Below, piece after piece: positions 23,517 to 34,526 of a stretch of DNA of 64,000 nt (position 1 is the first letter of the stretch; the number at the start of each line of letters is the position of its first letter). The translations under genes were made by a program, and so were the position numbers. The DNA comes from Erythrobasidium yunnanense (Eukaryota > Basidiomycota > Cystobasidiomycetes > Erythrobasidiales > Erythrobasidiaceae): assembly GCA_001600175.1 (NCBI GenBank), contig BCJC01000006.1:1193968-1257967 (forward strand). Reading direction: 5' to 3'. The notes under the pieces were generated by a model. It saw only the letters and a program-made list of their open reading frames with translations. It ran no database searches and was not told the DNA's origin.

Positions 23517-23755
23517 GTTTCCAAGCGAGGAATTGGAAGGGCGTTAAGGACGGGTTGCATGGTTGTCGTTCGCAGAAGATCATGAAGACTTCGCATATTA
23601 TGTATGAATGTTTACGATGATCTCTTGTATGCTGCGGCCGTGCTTTTACCGCGTGTTTCAGCATGTGTTCGCTTGGGCATTGTTTTCTGAACTCCGACGA
23701 TAATTTCTGACAGCCCAGCTCAGAGCACGTCTTGTCTTTCATCAGTTCATCAGCC

Positions 23756-26363
23756 ATGTCAGCCAAACGTAGCTTCTCAGATATGGCGCGCGAAGTCACA
23801 GTCGCAGAGTACCTGTAAGGCTACGAGACTGACCGTGACGTGCTTCCGGCTAATGCACAAGCGGTGTCCAGACTTACTCGTCTCGAGCAGGTGAGTTGGG
23901 CATACTTCATGCTTGATGAGTAGTGAACTGAGATTGTACATACAGGTCGGATGTACCTCGCTCTTTGGCGTTCCAGGCGAGCTGGCGTCCCAAACTGGCT
24001 GCATGAAGTCTGCATACTGACCTGAGCATACCACAATCCCAGGCGACTTCTTCCTCCGCTTCCTCGACTATGTAGAAGATCACAAGGTGGGATTGACCTC
24101 TGATGGTAGAAGGCAGACGTACTGATCTGGTGTCCGGCAGACCATAGATTGGATTGGAACGACCAACGAGGTAAGCAAGCTATTCGACATATCGAAACTA
24201 CTCTGCTGATGCTACTTCAATCCTACAGCTCAACGGTGAGAGGAGCATTGCACGGGCGAGCAGTGCATTTTCTGACATGTATCACACAGGTGGATATGCA
24301 GCTGATGGGTATGCGCGCCTTAAGCAAGGTCTTGGCGTGCTCGTTACCACTTTCGGAGTGGTAGGTGTCACCCACTGAGCGATATCTCGCTTACTGATTG
24401 AGCGATGTTCGGTCACAGGGCGAGCTATCAGCTACAAATGCTATAGCCGGATCCTTCAGCGAACATGTCCCAGTCCTGCACATCGTCGGCGTACCTTCCA
24501 CCGGTCTTCAGTCCAAAGGTCTCATGCTGCACCACACCCTCGGCGATGGACGCTTTGATGCCTTCCAGAATATCTATGCCAACATCACAGTCGCACAAGC
24601 ACATATCAAGCCTCCTCACAAGAAGCACGGTACCTCGGACGCAGGCGAGGAGATTGACCGAGCCATCTTTGAGGCCCTGAAGAACAACCGACCTACCTAT
24701 CTCACCTTGCCTACTGACTTGGTAGACGCCAAGATCCCTGGCGAACCGCTTGATACGCCGATCACGCACGCTAGCATCACGAAAGAGCTATCAGCTCCTC
24801 GAGTCGAGGCAAACGTGGAAGAAGCTATCATCAACAAGATATGCAAGATGTTTGCTAAGGCCAAGAAACCCTGTATCCTGGTCGATGCTGGAGTGTCGAG
24901 ATTCAGAATCCAGAAGCAGACGTTGGAGCTTATCCAGAAGACTGGCATGGTAGGCTACTCCTGTACAATTTGGTATCTAGCTGACCACCTTATTCTGCTA
25001 GACCTTCTTCAGTAGTGTTATGGGGAAGACAACAATTGATGAACATCATCCTCAGTTTGGCGGAGTCTACATCGGATCTGTCACTCTCCCGCCCGTCAAG
25101 GCTGCCTTCGAAGAAGCAGACTTTGTATTGTCAATCGGAGCATTGAAGAGTGACTTTAACACAGGAGTAGGTACATTGCTTTTGGTGGGCTAAAACCCTT
25201 GCTGACGCTGCTCGGGATTCATAGAGTTTCTCCTATCGTGTTCCTCCTGAAGCGACTGTCGAGCTACACAACGATCATACTTTGATTGCCTTTGCAACCT
25301 ATCCTCAAGCAGGCTACCAATCCCTCTTACCCAAGCTCACGGCCGCACTCGAGAAGGTGGCCAAAGAGAAGGACGCATCCGAATACATCAATCGTATACC
25401 TCATGGCGGACTGATTCAGTCCATTCCTGGTACTCCTGGAGGCGGAAACCGAATGATCACACAAGACGAATTTTGGCCACTCTGGGCTACCTTCTTCAAT
25501 GATAACGATGTTGTCGTGGGAGAGATCGGCACATCGTCGTTTGGACTCTTTGATGTCAAGTTCCCCAGCGGTGCAGACTTCCTCACTCAGACACTCTGGG
25601 GATCCATTGGATGGGCGACAGGTGAGGCGAGCCACAGCTGACGTCAATAGGATCACTGCTTACCTACAATTGTAGGCGCAACTCTAGGTGCAGCTTTGGT
25701 AGCCAGAGAACAAGGCAGAAGATGTATCCTTTTCACTGGTGACGGATCTATCCAACTGACTGTCCAAGAGATCTCAACGATGATCAGACACGGTCTCAAA
25801 CCTATCATCGTGGTTTTGAACAATGATGGGTTGGTTATTCTCAAGCTCTAACTTATGCTTCCTGCGGTCCGCTGATTTGGCATGCTTGCGATTTAGCTAC
25901 GTGGTAGAGAGGCTAATACACGGAGTCGGAAGGTGCGCGTTTCACTCGATGGGAGAGAGAAGCAAAGGCTCGAAAGCTAATTCACAACTCGAATCGGCAG
26001 AAAATATAACGAGATCAAGGTGAGCGGATGTTCCGGTCTCGATGTGAAGAGGGGGAGCTGATCAGCAACTACGCAGAACTGGAACTGGCAATCCCTCATA
26101 TCGGTCTTCGATCCTCCCGAAGGTTCTCATGCATCATACAAGACAGAGACACGCCGAGATCTGGAAGAGCTACTTGCTAGCGACGCTCTGCGCGACACGA
26201 CCAAGCTCCATTTCGTCGAGTGCATTTTGGGAGACAACGATAGCCCAAGGGCGTTGAAAGCTGTGTGCAAAGCATGTCATACCCCGTATCTGAGGCTGTA
26301 GCTGATGCTTATGCTCCACAGCAAGCTCAAATGGTCGCAAAGGCCAACAGGCCCGCCGAGTAG
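23756..26363 (+). CDS. PDC1: Pyruvate decarboxylase (thiamine diphosphate-dependent)
   Basis: Cytosolic enzyme that converts pyruvate to acetaldehyde and CO2 in fermentation. Starts [20 protein letters not shown]. The catalytic glutamate segment [15 protein letters not shown], the double-His motif [10 protein letters not shown] and the ThDP/Mg motif [20 protein letters not shown]...LNNDG are all present. At least eleven introns. Three features are unusual. The intron at 23977-24042 starts with GC (CCAG|GCGAGC) yet must be removed to give the conserved VPGDF. A 30-nt exon (24141-24170) is followed by a 7-nt micro-exon CTCAACG (24229-24235) coding the LN of the catalytic loop. The final intron precedes [13 protein letters not shown]. 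Other ThDP decarboxylases (indolepyruvate type) share the fold, but sequence favours PDC. Confidence 0.9.
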
Positions 26364-26455
26364 CAAGTTGCGCTTCAAGCAATCATGCAGACAATCATAT
26401 CTTTTTCAGAGAACAACGTCGATCATTGCTGTAGGGCATTCTGACGGGTAGATGC

Positions 26456-27283
26456 TCAGTAACAGTGGACGTTTGGTCCTAAAGTTAAGCCATAAAACTT
26501 CCATGTTAACCCTTCGACGATATTCAACAGCTTGTTGAGGATATTGTCCAACTCTGTTGTGAAGCCCTCTTTATCAAGTCTGTCGAGAAGCTTCTGATCT
26601 GCTGCGTAGCGTTTGAAGCTGTCGACCACCTTCAACAGGTTTCTTGCCTTGTGCTTCTCGGCCTCGGTGGCGCGGACAGGTTGGCTGAGGTAACCTCCAC
26701 CAGGCCGCCATGGGTCGCTTATAAGAGTTTTAAGATCTTCCTTCAGCTCGTCCAGGTCGCCGGAAATACTCTCTATGCTTTCTCGAATTTCCTGGATCTC
26801 AGCTGGACTGTTGTTGATCCTTTCTAGGCGTTCCCGAACAGCAGCGCGCCCAAGTTCGCTCATAGTTGAGGTTCCCGAGGTGACGCTCGATGCCGACGAG
26901 CCTTTCTTCTTCATAGCTGGCCGGACTGAGACATGATCAGTACTGCCTTCAGCGAGATGAGACGCTTTTGAAGATCGGCTGGACTGAATAGAGCCTTGAC
27001 TAGACTGGCGAGATCTGGAGGCACGGCGCGAGTCGGGCAGTTGGACATGTGCATCCGAGTCTCGTCTTACATGGCCACCCATCAAGCCACTCACATTACT
27101 GCTATCGCTTCTCGAAGGTCGTCGAGCCTTGGATGATGCCGACTTTCCGCTATGATCGTGGACATTGGAGTGAATTGATGTCTGGCTCGCTGTGCGGGAT
27201 CCGGACTGGTTTGCTGCACGGGATCTGGACTGGCTCCTGCCGGCAGTGAGCGCGGGTATGCTGGTGCTGTTGGCGCGCTGCAT
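26456..27283 (-). CDS. Ser-rich protein with helical C-terminal domain, paralogue 1
   Basis: Not recognised as a known family. Starts MQRANSTSIPALTAGRS. The first about 170 residues are disordered and rich in Ser, Arg, Gln and His (RSQSRSRAANQS, SRQSSQGSIQSSRSSKAS). The C-terminal 110 residues look helical: RERLERINNSPAEIQEIRES, ISGDLDELKEDLKTLI, LLDRLDKEGFTTELDNIL, IVEGLTWKFYGL. The neighbouring gene at 27557-28363 has the same MQR start, the same Ser/Arg-rich half and a matching block LLxxLxKxGFxxxL...(T/S)W-(F/Y)-GL, so the two are tandem paralogues. Single exon. The frame runs upstream of 27283 without an ATG. Function unknown. Confidence 0.6.
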   Translation of the reverse strand: MQRANSTSIPALTAGRSQSRSRAANQSGSRTASQTSIHSNVHDHSGKSASSKARRPSRSDSSNVSGLMGGHVRRDSDAHVQLPDSRRASRSRQSSQGSIQSSRSSKASHLAEGSTDHVSVRPAMKKKGSSASSVTSGTSTMSELGRAAVRERLERINNSPAEIQEIRESIESISGDLDELKEDLKTLISDPWRPGGGYLSQPVRATEAEKHKARNLLKVVDSFKRYAADQKLLDRLDKEGFTTELDNILNKLLNIVEGLTWKFYGLTLGPNVHCY

Positions 27284-27556
27284 TCTGTTTTGTTGTCGAG
27301 TGTGGTTGCTTAGCAAGATTTGTAAGTTGGTGGGAGGTGAAGCTGGATGTGACAACAGCAGCAGCTTTATACTGTCGTATTGCCAAGATCAGTGAAAGGA
27401 AATGTCATAAAGGCAGATGTAGAAAGGGCAAAGGATGACAGAGACGCTTTGCTCAGTTTGCTCGACAGCGCGCAGTAAGTAGTCTGTTTGGCTGTCGTCA
27501 TATCAGATCAAGCCTTTCACATCCGCCAGATTGAACGTAAGGGAAGTGCGGAACAG

Positions 27557-28363
27557 CTAGAGCATGTTCAGGCCTGCAGCCAGAAAATACTGGCCTTCCC
27601 TGCTGTTGATATCATGTAGACCTCGATAGATCCAGCTAATATTCCAGCTCTCGTCTTCGAGACTGTCGTACTCTGCAGCCAGCGCCTGAGAAAAGCCATT
27701 CTTATTGAGGTCGGCCAGAAGCGATCGACAAGCTTCGGCATGTGCATCAATCGCCTCAACGAGTTCGGTTTTGGCACCGTTGTAATCCTCTGCACTGATG
27801 AATGGCGAACCGCCAGGTGTGTTTGGTTTTGAGGAGCGCTGTGTGGGACGTACGAGCTCAGTTGCTTCTTTTCTCCAGCCCATTAGGATCGGCAAGAGCC
27901 GTGCAATGTGCTGCCTCAGCTCTTGGGCATTTTTGGGTGAAACATATTCCTCGAAGGAACTCTTGGACGAGGATGAGGAGGATGATGAGGACGATGGGGA
28001 AGAGGTTGAAACATTCGAGTTTCTTTTGGACAGAGGTGGACGACTCGATTGACTGCCTCTGGAAGACCTAGATGAGGTTGAAGCGGCGATGGAGACTTGA
28101 CTAGGTCTCCGGTTGGCGAGGCTGGAGGTGGAGGCCCGTCGACCTGTAGGAGGCGCTGCTTGTCCGGACGCAGCTGTCGATGATACTCTGGATACGGCGC
28201 GGATAGGGCCGTGGCTAGGGCTAAGACTGCCAGCTCCGCTACCTCGTCGAGACTGACTCTTTGGGAGGTTTTGGCCAGCCATGGATACGATGGACCCTCG
28301 CGAGGAGCGAGCCTCGACGTTGACATCGGCGGCGATGGATGATTGGCTTTTGGTGCGTTGCAT
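27557..28363 (-). CDS. Ser-rich protein with helical C-terminal domain, paralogue 2
   Basis: Not recognised. Starts MQRTKSQSSIAADVNVE. The Ser/Arg-rich, probably disordered first half includes a Ser run (about 27955-27985). The second half looks helical: NAQELRQHIARLLPILMGWR, NGAKTELVEAIDAHAEAC, RSLLADLNKNGFSQALAAEY, then WNISWIYRGLHDINS. The last blocks match paralogue 1. Single exon, 268 residues. The upstream 480 bp to ERV25 hold no other convincing gene; a long alternative frame there (27916-28794) overlaps this gene and has no coding character. A more distant relative by architecture lies at 33717-34526. Confidence 0.6.
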   Translation of the reverse strand: MQRTKSQSSIAADVNVEARSSRGSIVSMAGQNLPKSQSRRGSGAGSLSPSHGPIRAVSRVSSTAASGQAAPPTGRRASTSSLANRRPSQVSIAASTSSRSSRGSQSSRPPLSKRNSNVSTSSPSSSSSSSSSSKSSFEEYVSPKNAQELRQHIARLLPILMGWRKEATELVRPTQRSSKPNTPGGSPFISAEDYNGAKTELVEAIDAHAEACRSLLADLNKNGFSQALAAEYDSLEDESWNISWIYRGLHDINSREGQYFLAAGLNML

Positions 28364-28863
28364 ATTGTTGTAGTGTTCTTGTACGGCCTGTTTCTTCTCT
28401 GCTTGATCTGGCTTGAAGCAGAAGCAAGAGGGCAGACGAGCGGGCGCGCTCTGTAGGCCGTACGAGCAGCGAGGAGCTGTGCCATGAGAAATATATGGGT
28501 TTGAAAAAGGGAAGATAGAAGGGATGGAGAAGGGGGATCAGGCAGACACAAAGGTGTGATTGTTGATGAAAGCTCAGAGTCTACACCCAAAGCGTCAATA
28601 GGGTCGGATGGCCTGGCTGGAATGATTTTGCTCTGCTCTTTCCAAGTCCAAGTCCATTTGGCCTGTGGCCTTGCTGAGAACGGTAGACAGAGTGTGAAAG
28701 GGATGTGAGTAATCAGCATCCAGGTTACATGCTTACTGATGACGGATGGTCCTTCTTGCGAAATAATAACCAGAAAATCGTTGTTGTCGTCCATGTGCGT
28801 TAAAGGAAATAGACATAGAACTACACCAAACCAAGAGGAGATATCACAGCGTCTCTCCTGGCT

Positions 28864-29740
28864 CTAATCTATAAGATGTTTCCTCCTGAAGTAGCTTCTG
28901 AGATATAATATCTGCCAGACGCCCAGCGAGATCAAAGTTGCTATCGTCAAGACGCTGAACCACCAGACTCGTTCGTTTGTCGATTCGTTCGTATCTCGCA
29001 TCCGTGCTTCTCTTCGTTTCAGGTAGTTCAACTCGTCGACGATCTCTTTGACGACTCCTTCTAGCTTGCGCATCTCGACTTCCAGGCCGGAGAGCGACTC
29101 TGAACAGGCACAAGCGTGATCAGTGATTCGCAAGGATGTCTAGAATATGGTAGTGCTGACCTGCTTTCGCTATCGCGTTGTAGTCGACAGCATCAGCTCC
29201 GATATCTACATCTAGATCTACAGCTCTTGCGCGATTCCCATCTTCCGAAAGGCCTGTATTACATACATAGGACATGCATAATCAGCACGTCTTCCTCAAT
29301 GATGCGATTGTAGCAGCGCACCTCTATCTAGGGTATTCTTGAAGCACACGCCCAAATCAGCGTCTGCGTGCGTCGTGATGGCCATTCTCGTTTCGCCATT
29401 GATGTTCTTCTTGTTCTGATAGACGTTTCTGTGGTTTGAGCCGTCTACAATCTCCATGTCCACGCGCTGGTTCTCGCCCTTTGCGATGTTTGCGCTGCGA
29501 TATCGCGACAAGACTCAGAGAACAGGCCAAACGAGCTGATATTCGCCAGGCCTACGTGATGACTACGAGCGTGTCTGCCATGGCGTAGTTCCATACGCAT
29601 TTCTGATGGGGATTGTGCATAGCGGCCAGCTCAAACTTGACGGCTTGCACAGACGTTGGGACAAGCAGCACCAGCGCGGCAACGAGAAGAGGTAGCCAGG
29701 ATGCAGTAGGCGCATTCCGCCAGCATCGAGTTGAAGGCAT
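28864..29740 (-). CDS. ERV25: p24 family ER-Golgi cargo receptor ERV25
   Basis: Type I membrane protein of COPII/COPI vesicles. Starts MPSTRCWRNAPTASWLPLL with a signal peptide ending near SVQA. The GOLD domain follows: VKFELAAMHNPHQKCVWNYA, then after an intron NIAKGENQRVDMEIVDGSNH, TRMAITTHADADLGVCFKN. A coiled coil follows (SGLEVEMRKLEGVVKEIVDE, LNYLKRREARMRDTNES). The membrane helix is VWWFSVLTIATLISLGVWQI. The cytosolic tail YLRSYFRRKHLID carries the aromatic and dibasic signals typical of Erv25/p24-delta. Four exons; introns after VVIT, after NTLDR, and near 29103-29160. The stop is at 28864-28866. Length about 220 residues, normal. Confidence 0.88.
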
Positions 29741-30157
29741 CATGATTGAGGTCGGTAGAAGAGGCCTGACACGCGCCAGGAACACAAAGGGCGACAATAG
29801 GTGCAGGCAAAGTTATGACGGATTTGAGCACTGAATGTCCTGCTTCATTACCACCGAAAAAGCAGAAGCACTGCAAACCCGCAAAGCAGAAAGTCTAACT
29901 AATCTATGTCTAAGGAAAACGACACGGAGAGAGGGGAGCCACGATGATGCCGTCTCTACCCCCACTCTCTACTTGAGAATGCACATGCTAGCTGGCCTGT
30001 CTGCACTCTAAAAATCCAGAAAAAACTGCCGCCGATAATGACGGATGACCAGCTGCTGAAGAGGGAACGTAAGACGGGAAGAGCGAATATGGGGAGTTGA
30101 TGATTGTGACCAGATGTCGAATTTTTACGGCACGCTGAGGTGGTCTTCTCACTCCAT

Positions 30158-32223
30158 TTAATGCAGAACATCGCCTCGTCCGATGCACTTGACCTTGAAG
30201 CCGATCTTCTCCAACTTCTTCTGATCCAGGATGAGTCTTCCATCGAATACGAACGCAGGCTTGTGCATAGAGTCGTAAATTTTCTGCCAGTCGAGATCCT
30301 TGAACTCGTCCCACTCGGTAGCGACTACGATTCCTTCTGCGCCTACACATGCCTCCATAGCAGACTCGACAACGTTGATCTGTTTCTCGGCAACTTCTCT
30401 GTCGCCTGGAACGAGAGGATCGGAAACATCGCTGAAGATCTGGGCACGGGGTACTTTAGGGTCATAGATGCTGATCTTGGCCTTCTCGGAGCGGAAAGCC
30501 TTAACGAGTGTGATAGCAGGCGAAGCTCGAGTATCTCCAGTGTTCTTCTTGAAGGCGAAACCGAGAACGGCAATGCGCTTGTTGGTGATGGTATTGAAGA
30601 GCTGCAAGCACAGATCCATGGTTAGATAGCTGAACCCTTCGAAACAGTAGGGTGCATGTAGAGACGTACACTGCTAACGACGGTCTTCGCAAATCTGGCC
30701 ATCTGATAGTCATTCATCTGGGTTATCTGGCGCCTACAAGGTTCGCAAACAGCATCAGTCCTGCCGAAACGGCCTTCAACGCGCTTATATTACACTCACC
30801 AGTAAGCGGCAACCTCAGGCAGATGCAGACTCTCGCATAGATAGACCAAGTTGAGGATATCCTTCTGGAAGCACGATCCTCCGAACCCGACGGATGCTTT
30901 CAGGAACTTGGGTCCGATACGCTGATCAAGACCGCATGCATAGGCTACTTCATCGACGTCGGCGCCTGTTACTTCGCAGATGGCAGAAAGAGCGTTGATG
31001 GAAGAGATTCGCTGGGCGAGCATAGCGTTGGCGGCCTGCAGTGACAAGTACATTGTCAGAATGAAGATCTTCTGAAACTTCAAGTGAGATGCACGCACCA
31101 GCTTTGTGAGCTCGGAAGACCAGAGACCAGTCGTGACGCACTTCTCTCTCGGTACCCAGTTTGCGTAGACATCGACGAGAGCCTTCTGAGCAGCGATACC
31201 CTCAGGAGTCTGCAGGGATCCGATAAGGACTCTGTCAGGCTTCATGAGATCCGAGATGGCGGTTCCTTCAGCCAAGAATTCTGGGTTTGACAAGATGTCG
31301 AATCTGCAGTTTTCTCTCGAATTGGCTTCTAGAATGGTTCGCATAGACTGTGCAGTTCTGCATGGTACTGTGGACTTTTCGACGACAATCTTGGACGAGG
31401 TTGCGACTGTTGCGATTCTTCGGGTGCACGACTCCACATAGCTGCGAGAATTCAGAGAAGACGTTCGCGCGCGTCAGCGAATAATCCCAAAGAAGTTGTA
31501 TGCCTCGCTCGGATGCCTTCAGGGATGTATTGCGATCCCTGAAGATGGGATGTCCCGTGCGCGTGCCTATAGGGTCCGGTAGTGACAAAGAAGACTCACG
31601 TCAAATCTGCAGCGTATCCAGCGCCCACACCAGACGACTTTGTAGGAGTGTTTACAGATACGAAGATGAGGTCTGCTTCGATGATTGCTTTGTCGACGTC
31701 GGTGCTGAAGAATAGATTCATGCCGCGTTGAGCCTTTACGATCTCCTCGAGACCAGGCTCAAAGATGGGAAGGTCTTCGCTGTTCCATGCTGCGATTCTG
31801 ACTGGGTTGACATCGACGATGGTGACGGTGCTATTTTTGATGGTTTAGCTCGCTTCTTTCGCATCAGGTCCCGGAAAACGCACATATCTGGGCACATCTT
31901 TGCGATGACGCTGCAAGTTGGACCTCCTACATAGCCAGCTCCAATGCAAGCTATCTCTGAAATGTACGTTACGAACGTGGAATCAGCCTATCTGTCTTGC
32001 TACCTGAATTCAGGCTGGGCTAGCTCGCCGGGACTCACTCTTGACTGGGTAGGTTCAACACGATAGAGACAGAAGAAGAGCAGTATCCAAGTCATTAGAT
32101 TGATGGGAATGCCAGACGGGTAGGAGACGGAAGATGGCATCAGACGCGTTGAGATAGCTGGCAGGTCCATTCTTTCACGGGCTCACCCTTTACAGGCTGG
32201 ATGTCAGCACCATTTGCGACCAT
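30158..32223 (-). CDS. UGD1: UDP-glucose 6-dehydrogenase
   Basis: NAD-dependent oxidation of UDP-glucose to UDP-glucuronate, the precursor of glucuronic acid and xylose in capsule and wall polysaccharides. Exon 1 (32187-32223) codes [12 protein letters not shown]. The Rossmann motif [13 protein letters not shown] begins at 31956. Further landmarks are [36 protein letters not shown], the catalytic Cys in [16 protein letters not shown] and [13 protein letters not shown]. It ends CIGRGDVLH. Between exon 1 and the Rossmann exon lies either one 230-nt intron or two introns flanking a 6-nt micro-exon TCAAGA (32039-32044, acceptor ACCCAG, donor GTGAGT). Both readings keep frame (PVK-E-IACIG or PVK-VKK-IACIG). 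At least six further introns. Head to head with LSM8, 285 bp apart. Confidence 0.92.
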
Positions 32224-32508
32224 GTTGTATGAATCAGAGTGTTGTTGTAGTGGATCTGTCTTCGCTGTTCTGCTAGGTCCTTGCAACTTTTCGTTGGGAA
32301 TTGCCAGGAGGAGAAGCTGCAGGGACGGGCCAGGTTTAGGTACACGGGACGGGCGTAAAGTACTGTGATATTTCGAGCGAGCAGGAGAAAGCAATGTAGC
32401 ATCGTAAGATTGCACTCTAGATTCGTAACACACATCTATACAGTCCAAACGATGACTTTCAACACTTTGCCCGGTGGTTTTGGCGCCGTCTGATCTCCCC
32501 AAGCCAAC

Positions 32509-32983
32509 ATGTCGAGCCTGACGGGCTACGTCGAGAGTGAGCGTCACATAACATCAGTAACAGTAGGCATCAGTAAATCCTGATGACTTCTCGATTAGAA
32601 CTCGTCCTCGTCGTGACCCAGGACGGCAGAGTGATCCAGGTAAAATCATCGCGGGAAGAACAGCGAGGAAGATAGCTTGAATGTTGACCGTATGTTGATA
32701 CTTGCAGGGCACCCTCAAAGGCTTCGACCAGACGACCAACATCATCCTCAGCGGATCCATCGAGCGCGTGTTTCACCACGAAGAGCCCGTAGAAGAGGTC
32801 GATTTGGGGATTTACCTGATACGGGGAGACAACATGCAAGCTGGCAGACATCCATCTCGACGATGTAGGCTGATCCTGTGTTCTTCTGGCAGAACACTCG
32901 TCGGCCAGGTTGACGAAGAAAAAGATAAAGAAACAGACTGGAAAGCAATCACAGCAGCAGCAATACCAGAGATACAGCATTGA
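32509..32983 (+). CDS. LSM8: U6 snRNA-associated Sm-like protein LSM8
   Basis: Defines the nuclear Lsm2-8 ring that binds the U6 snRNA 3' end. Exon 1 (from 32509) codes MSSLTGYVE. Exon 2 codes LVLVVTQDGRVIQ. Exon 3 (from 32708) codes GTLKGFDQTTNIILSGSIER and VDLGIYLIRGDN. The last exon (from 32893) codes TLVGQVDEEKDKETDW and ends IPEIQH. The third intron (32836-32892, 57 nt) begins with GC (CAT|GCAAGC). Splicing there restores the conserved RGDNITLVG; reading through would insert 19 foreign residues without a stop. About 100 residues, as expected. Family assignment is firm. Confidence 0.9.
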
Positions 32984-33716
32984 GCGCAACTATTCTCTCT
33001 ACTCCTACTATCTACCCTCGTCGTTCTTCATCCCACTTCGTTCACCTGCTCTTTCCCAAGACCTAAAAGCAATGCGACTCGCATCCTTACGCAAACAGTA
33101 TAGAGATCTTAGAAGTAATGTATGTAGCAAGGTAAGCAACCCTGGTCCTGTACCTGCGTGTCGCCGGGTACTGATGCTTAGTCGTTTGTACAGCTGTAAT
33201 ACCCAAAGTCGGAACCGTCTACTGTTGTATCGAATGGCAGGCAGTCGCAGTATCGTACCTAATGCGAACAAAGTCAAAGGCATACATTCTTCTTGCGAAG
33301 AGTCACAAACTTCCTCGAATGCGGACGACTCGCAAACCCATACATCGAAAACTTACACATTCATGGCTTTCTTGGTCTTTGTGCGCTTCTATGTCATAGA
33401 TGAGTTTCTGATCTCAAGTTCAAAGCATACATACAGGCCTGATAGACTCCCTGTCGCAGCTGCCTTACGTCGTGCATAGAGCCCCCCTGGGCCAACTTGC
33501 GTTATCGAGTCGTCACACATTGGGAGAGTGTGTGCCCTTTCTGTGTTGGCCCGTTCAACGAATCCCCCCATGTTGTTGACATCCTATTACAAGACTGTCC
33601 CTTTATGGCTCGCACTATTTAAGCGGCTCTCCCGTCTACAAGCACCTCTTGGTTCCGCTCATATCAGCAGAAAGCATCTGGAGCAGAAACATCCATAGAA
33701 AGCTACAACTTGGAAT
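32984..33716. other. Intergenic stretch, one doubtful ORF
   Basis: About 730 bp between LSM8 and the Ser-rich gene at 33717. An open frame with ATG at 33072 runs to 33479 on the plus strand and contains one hydrophobic stretch (TFMAFLVFVRFYVIDEFLI). It has no recognisable family and crosses a GTAAGC site, so it may be LSM8 3' UTR or spurious. No RNA gene or repeat seen. Confidence 0.3.
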
Positions 33717-34526
33717 ATGTCTTCATCTACCAAGTCGCACAATATGTCTTCATCTACTAAGTCGCACAAAGGTCGACAGGCCAGTACTCGCTCCAATGGC
33801 TCGCAAAGACGCGAGAGCGTTAGCAATGGCTTGACGACGACAAGACCTACTGCCGTAAGATCCTCCTCTGCTGTATCGGCCACTTCGCACGTGTCGCGTT
33901 CCCCATCAGTATCGGGATCATCAGCTTCCGGATTGTCGGACGACTCATGCCTGGCGTCGCACAAGTTCAAAAAAGAGGTGCTTGATCGCATGAAGAAGAC
34001 CGAACGTTACTGGGCGCGTCGCGCCAATCGCAAAGGCTCTGCTACATCAAGTGTCTTTGCTGAGCTTGCAAAAGCAAACGCCTCGAGTGATCTTTCGAGA
34101 GATGCGGTGGAGACAGACCTACAAATCATCAAAGAACAGATCGAAGTATATCATCGCAAGATGTTACGTCTCTGCCCGATGAAATCGGATGGCGTGCCCC
34201 CATCGCACAGCCAGTATGCGCAGGTCATACATCGCGTCCTGCATGATGCCCGTGAAGAAGCAAAGATAGCACGTATGCAGCACGTAGGAGCGTCCGACCG
34301 CCAGCATGACATACAGGCCCTCGAGGTGGCTGATCTCGTGTGGAGATTGGTTCCCAAATTCCAGAAGGACCTCCTAGCGATCGAAAAAGCGCTCAATCGC
34401 ATCAAGGCGAATGAAAATGATGCATCCCTGGAAGATAGTCAGGCTCTTCTGGTCAAGATACGCGGACACGTCCGGGATTTGGAGTCACGCAAGGATATCC
34501 TCTTGGCTCTGAAGAGAGGCTATTAG
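33717..34526 (+). CDS. Ser-rich protein with helical C-terminal domain, unknown
   Basis: Not recognised. Starts MSSSTKSHNMSSSTKSHKG: the first nine codons, including the ATG, are duplicated in tandem as a 27-bp direct repeat (33717-33743 and 33744-33770) with two silent or near-silent differences. A Ser/Thr/Arg-rich disordered region follows (to about residue 80). A helical domain of about 180 residues then reads HKFKKEVLDRMKKTERYWAR, DLQIIKEQIEVYHRKMLRL, YAQVIHRVLHDAREEAKIAR and VWRLVPKFQKDLLAIEKAL. It ends ILLALKRGY. Single exon, 269 residues. The plan (Ser-rich first, helical last) resembles the pair at 26456-28363, but I could not align the helical parts convincingly. Confidence 0.6.
   Translation: MSSSTKSHNMSSSTKSHKGRQASTRSNGSQRRESVSNGLTTTRPTAVRSSSAVSATSHVSRSPSVSGSSASGLSDDSCLASHKFKKEVLDRMKKTERYWARRANRKGSATSSVFAELAKANASSDLSRDAVETDLQIIKEQIEVYHRKMLRLCPMKSDGVPPSHSQYAQVIHRVLHDAREEAKIARMQHVGASDRQHDIQALEVADLVWRLVPKFQKDLLAIEKALNRIKANENDASLEDSQALLVKIRGHVRDLESRKDILLALKRGY

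Noticed and set aside
27916-28794. 292-codon minus-strand ORF overlapping the Ser-rich gene.
   Set aside because: It is an alternative frame of a Ser-rich coding region with no motif; the overlapping gene has a paralogue next door.
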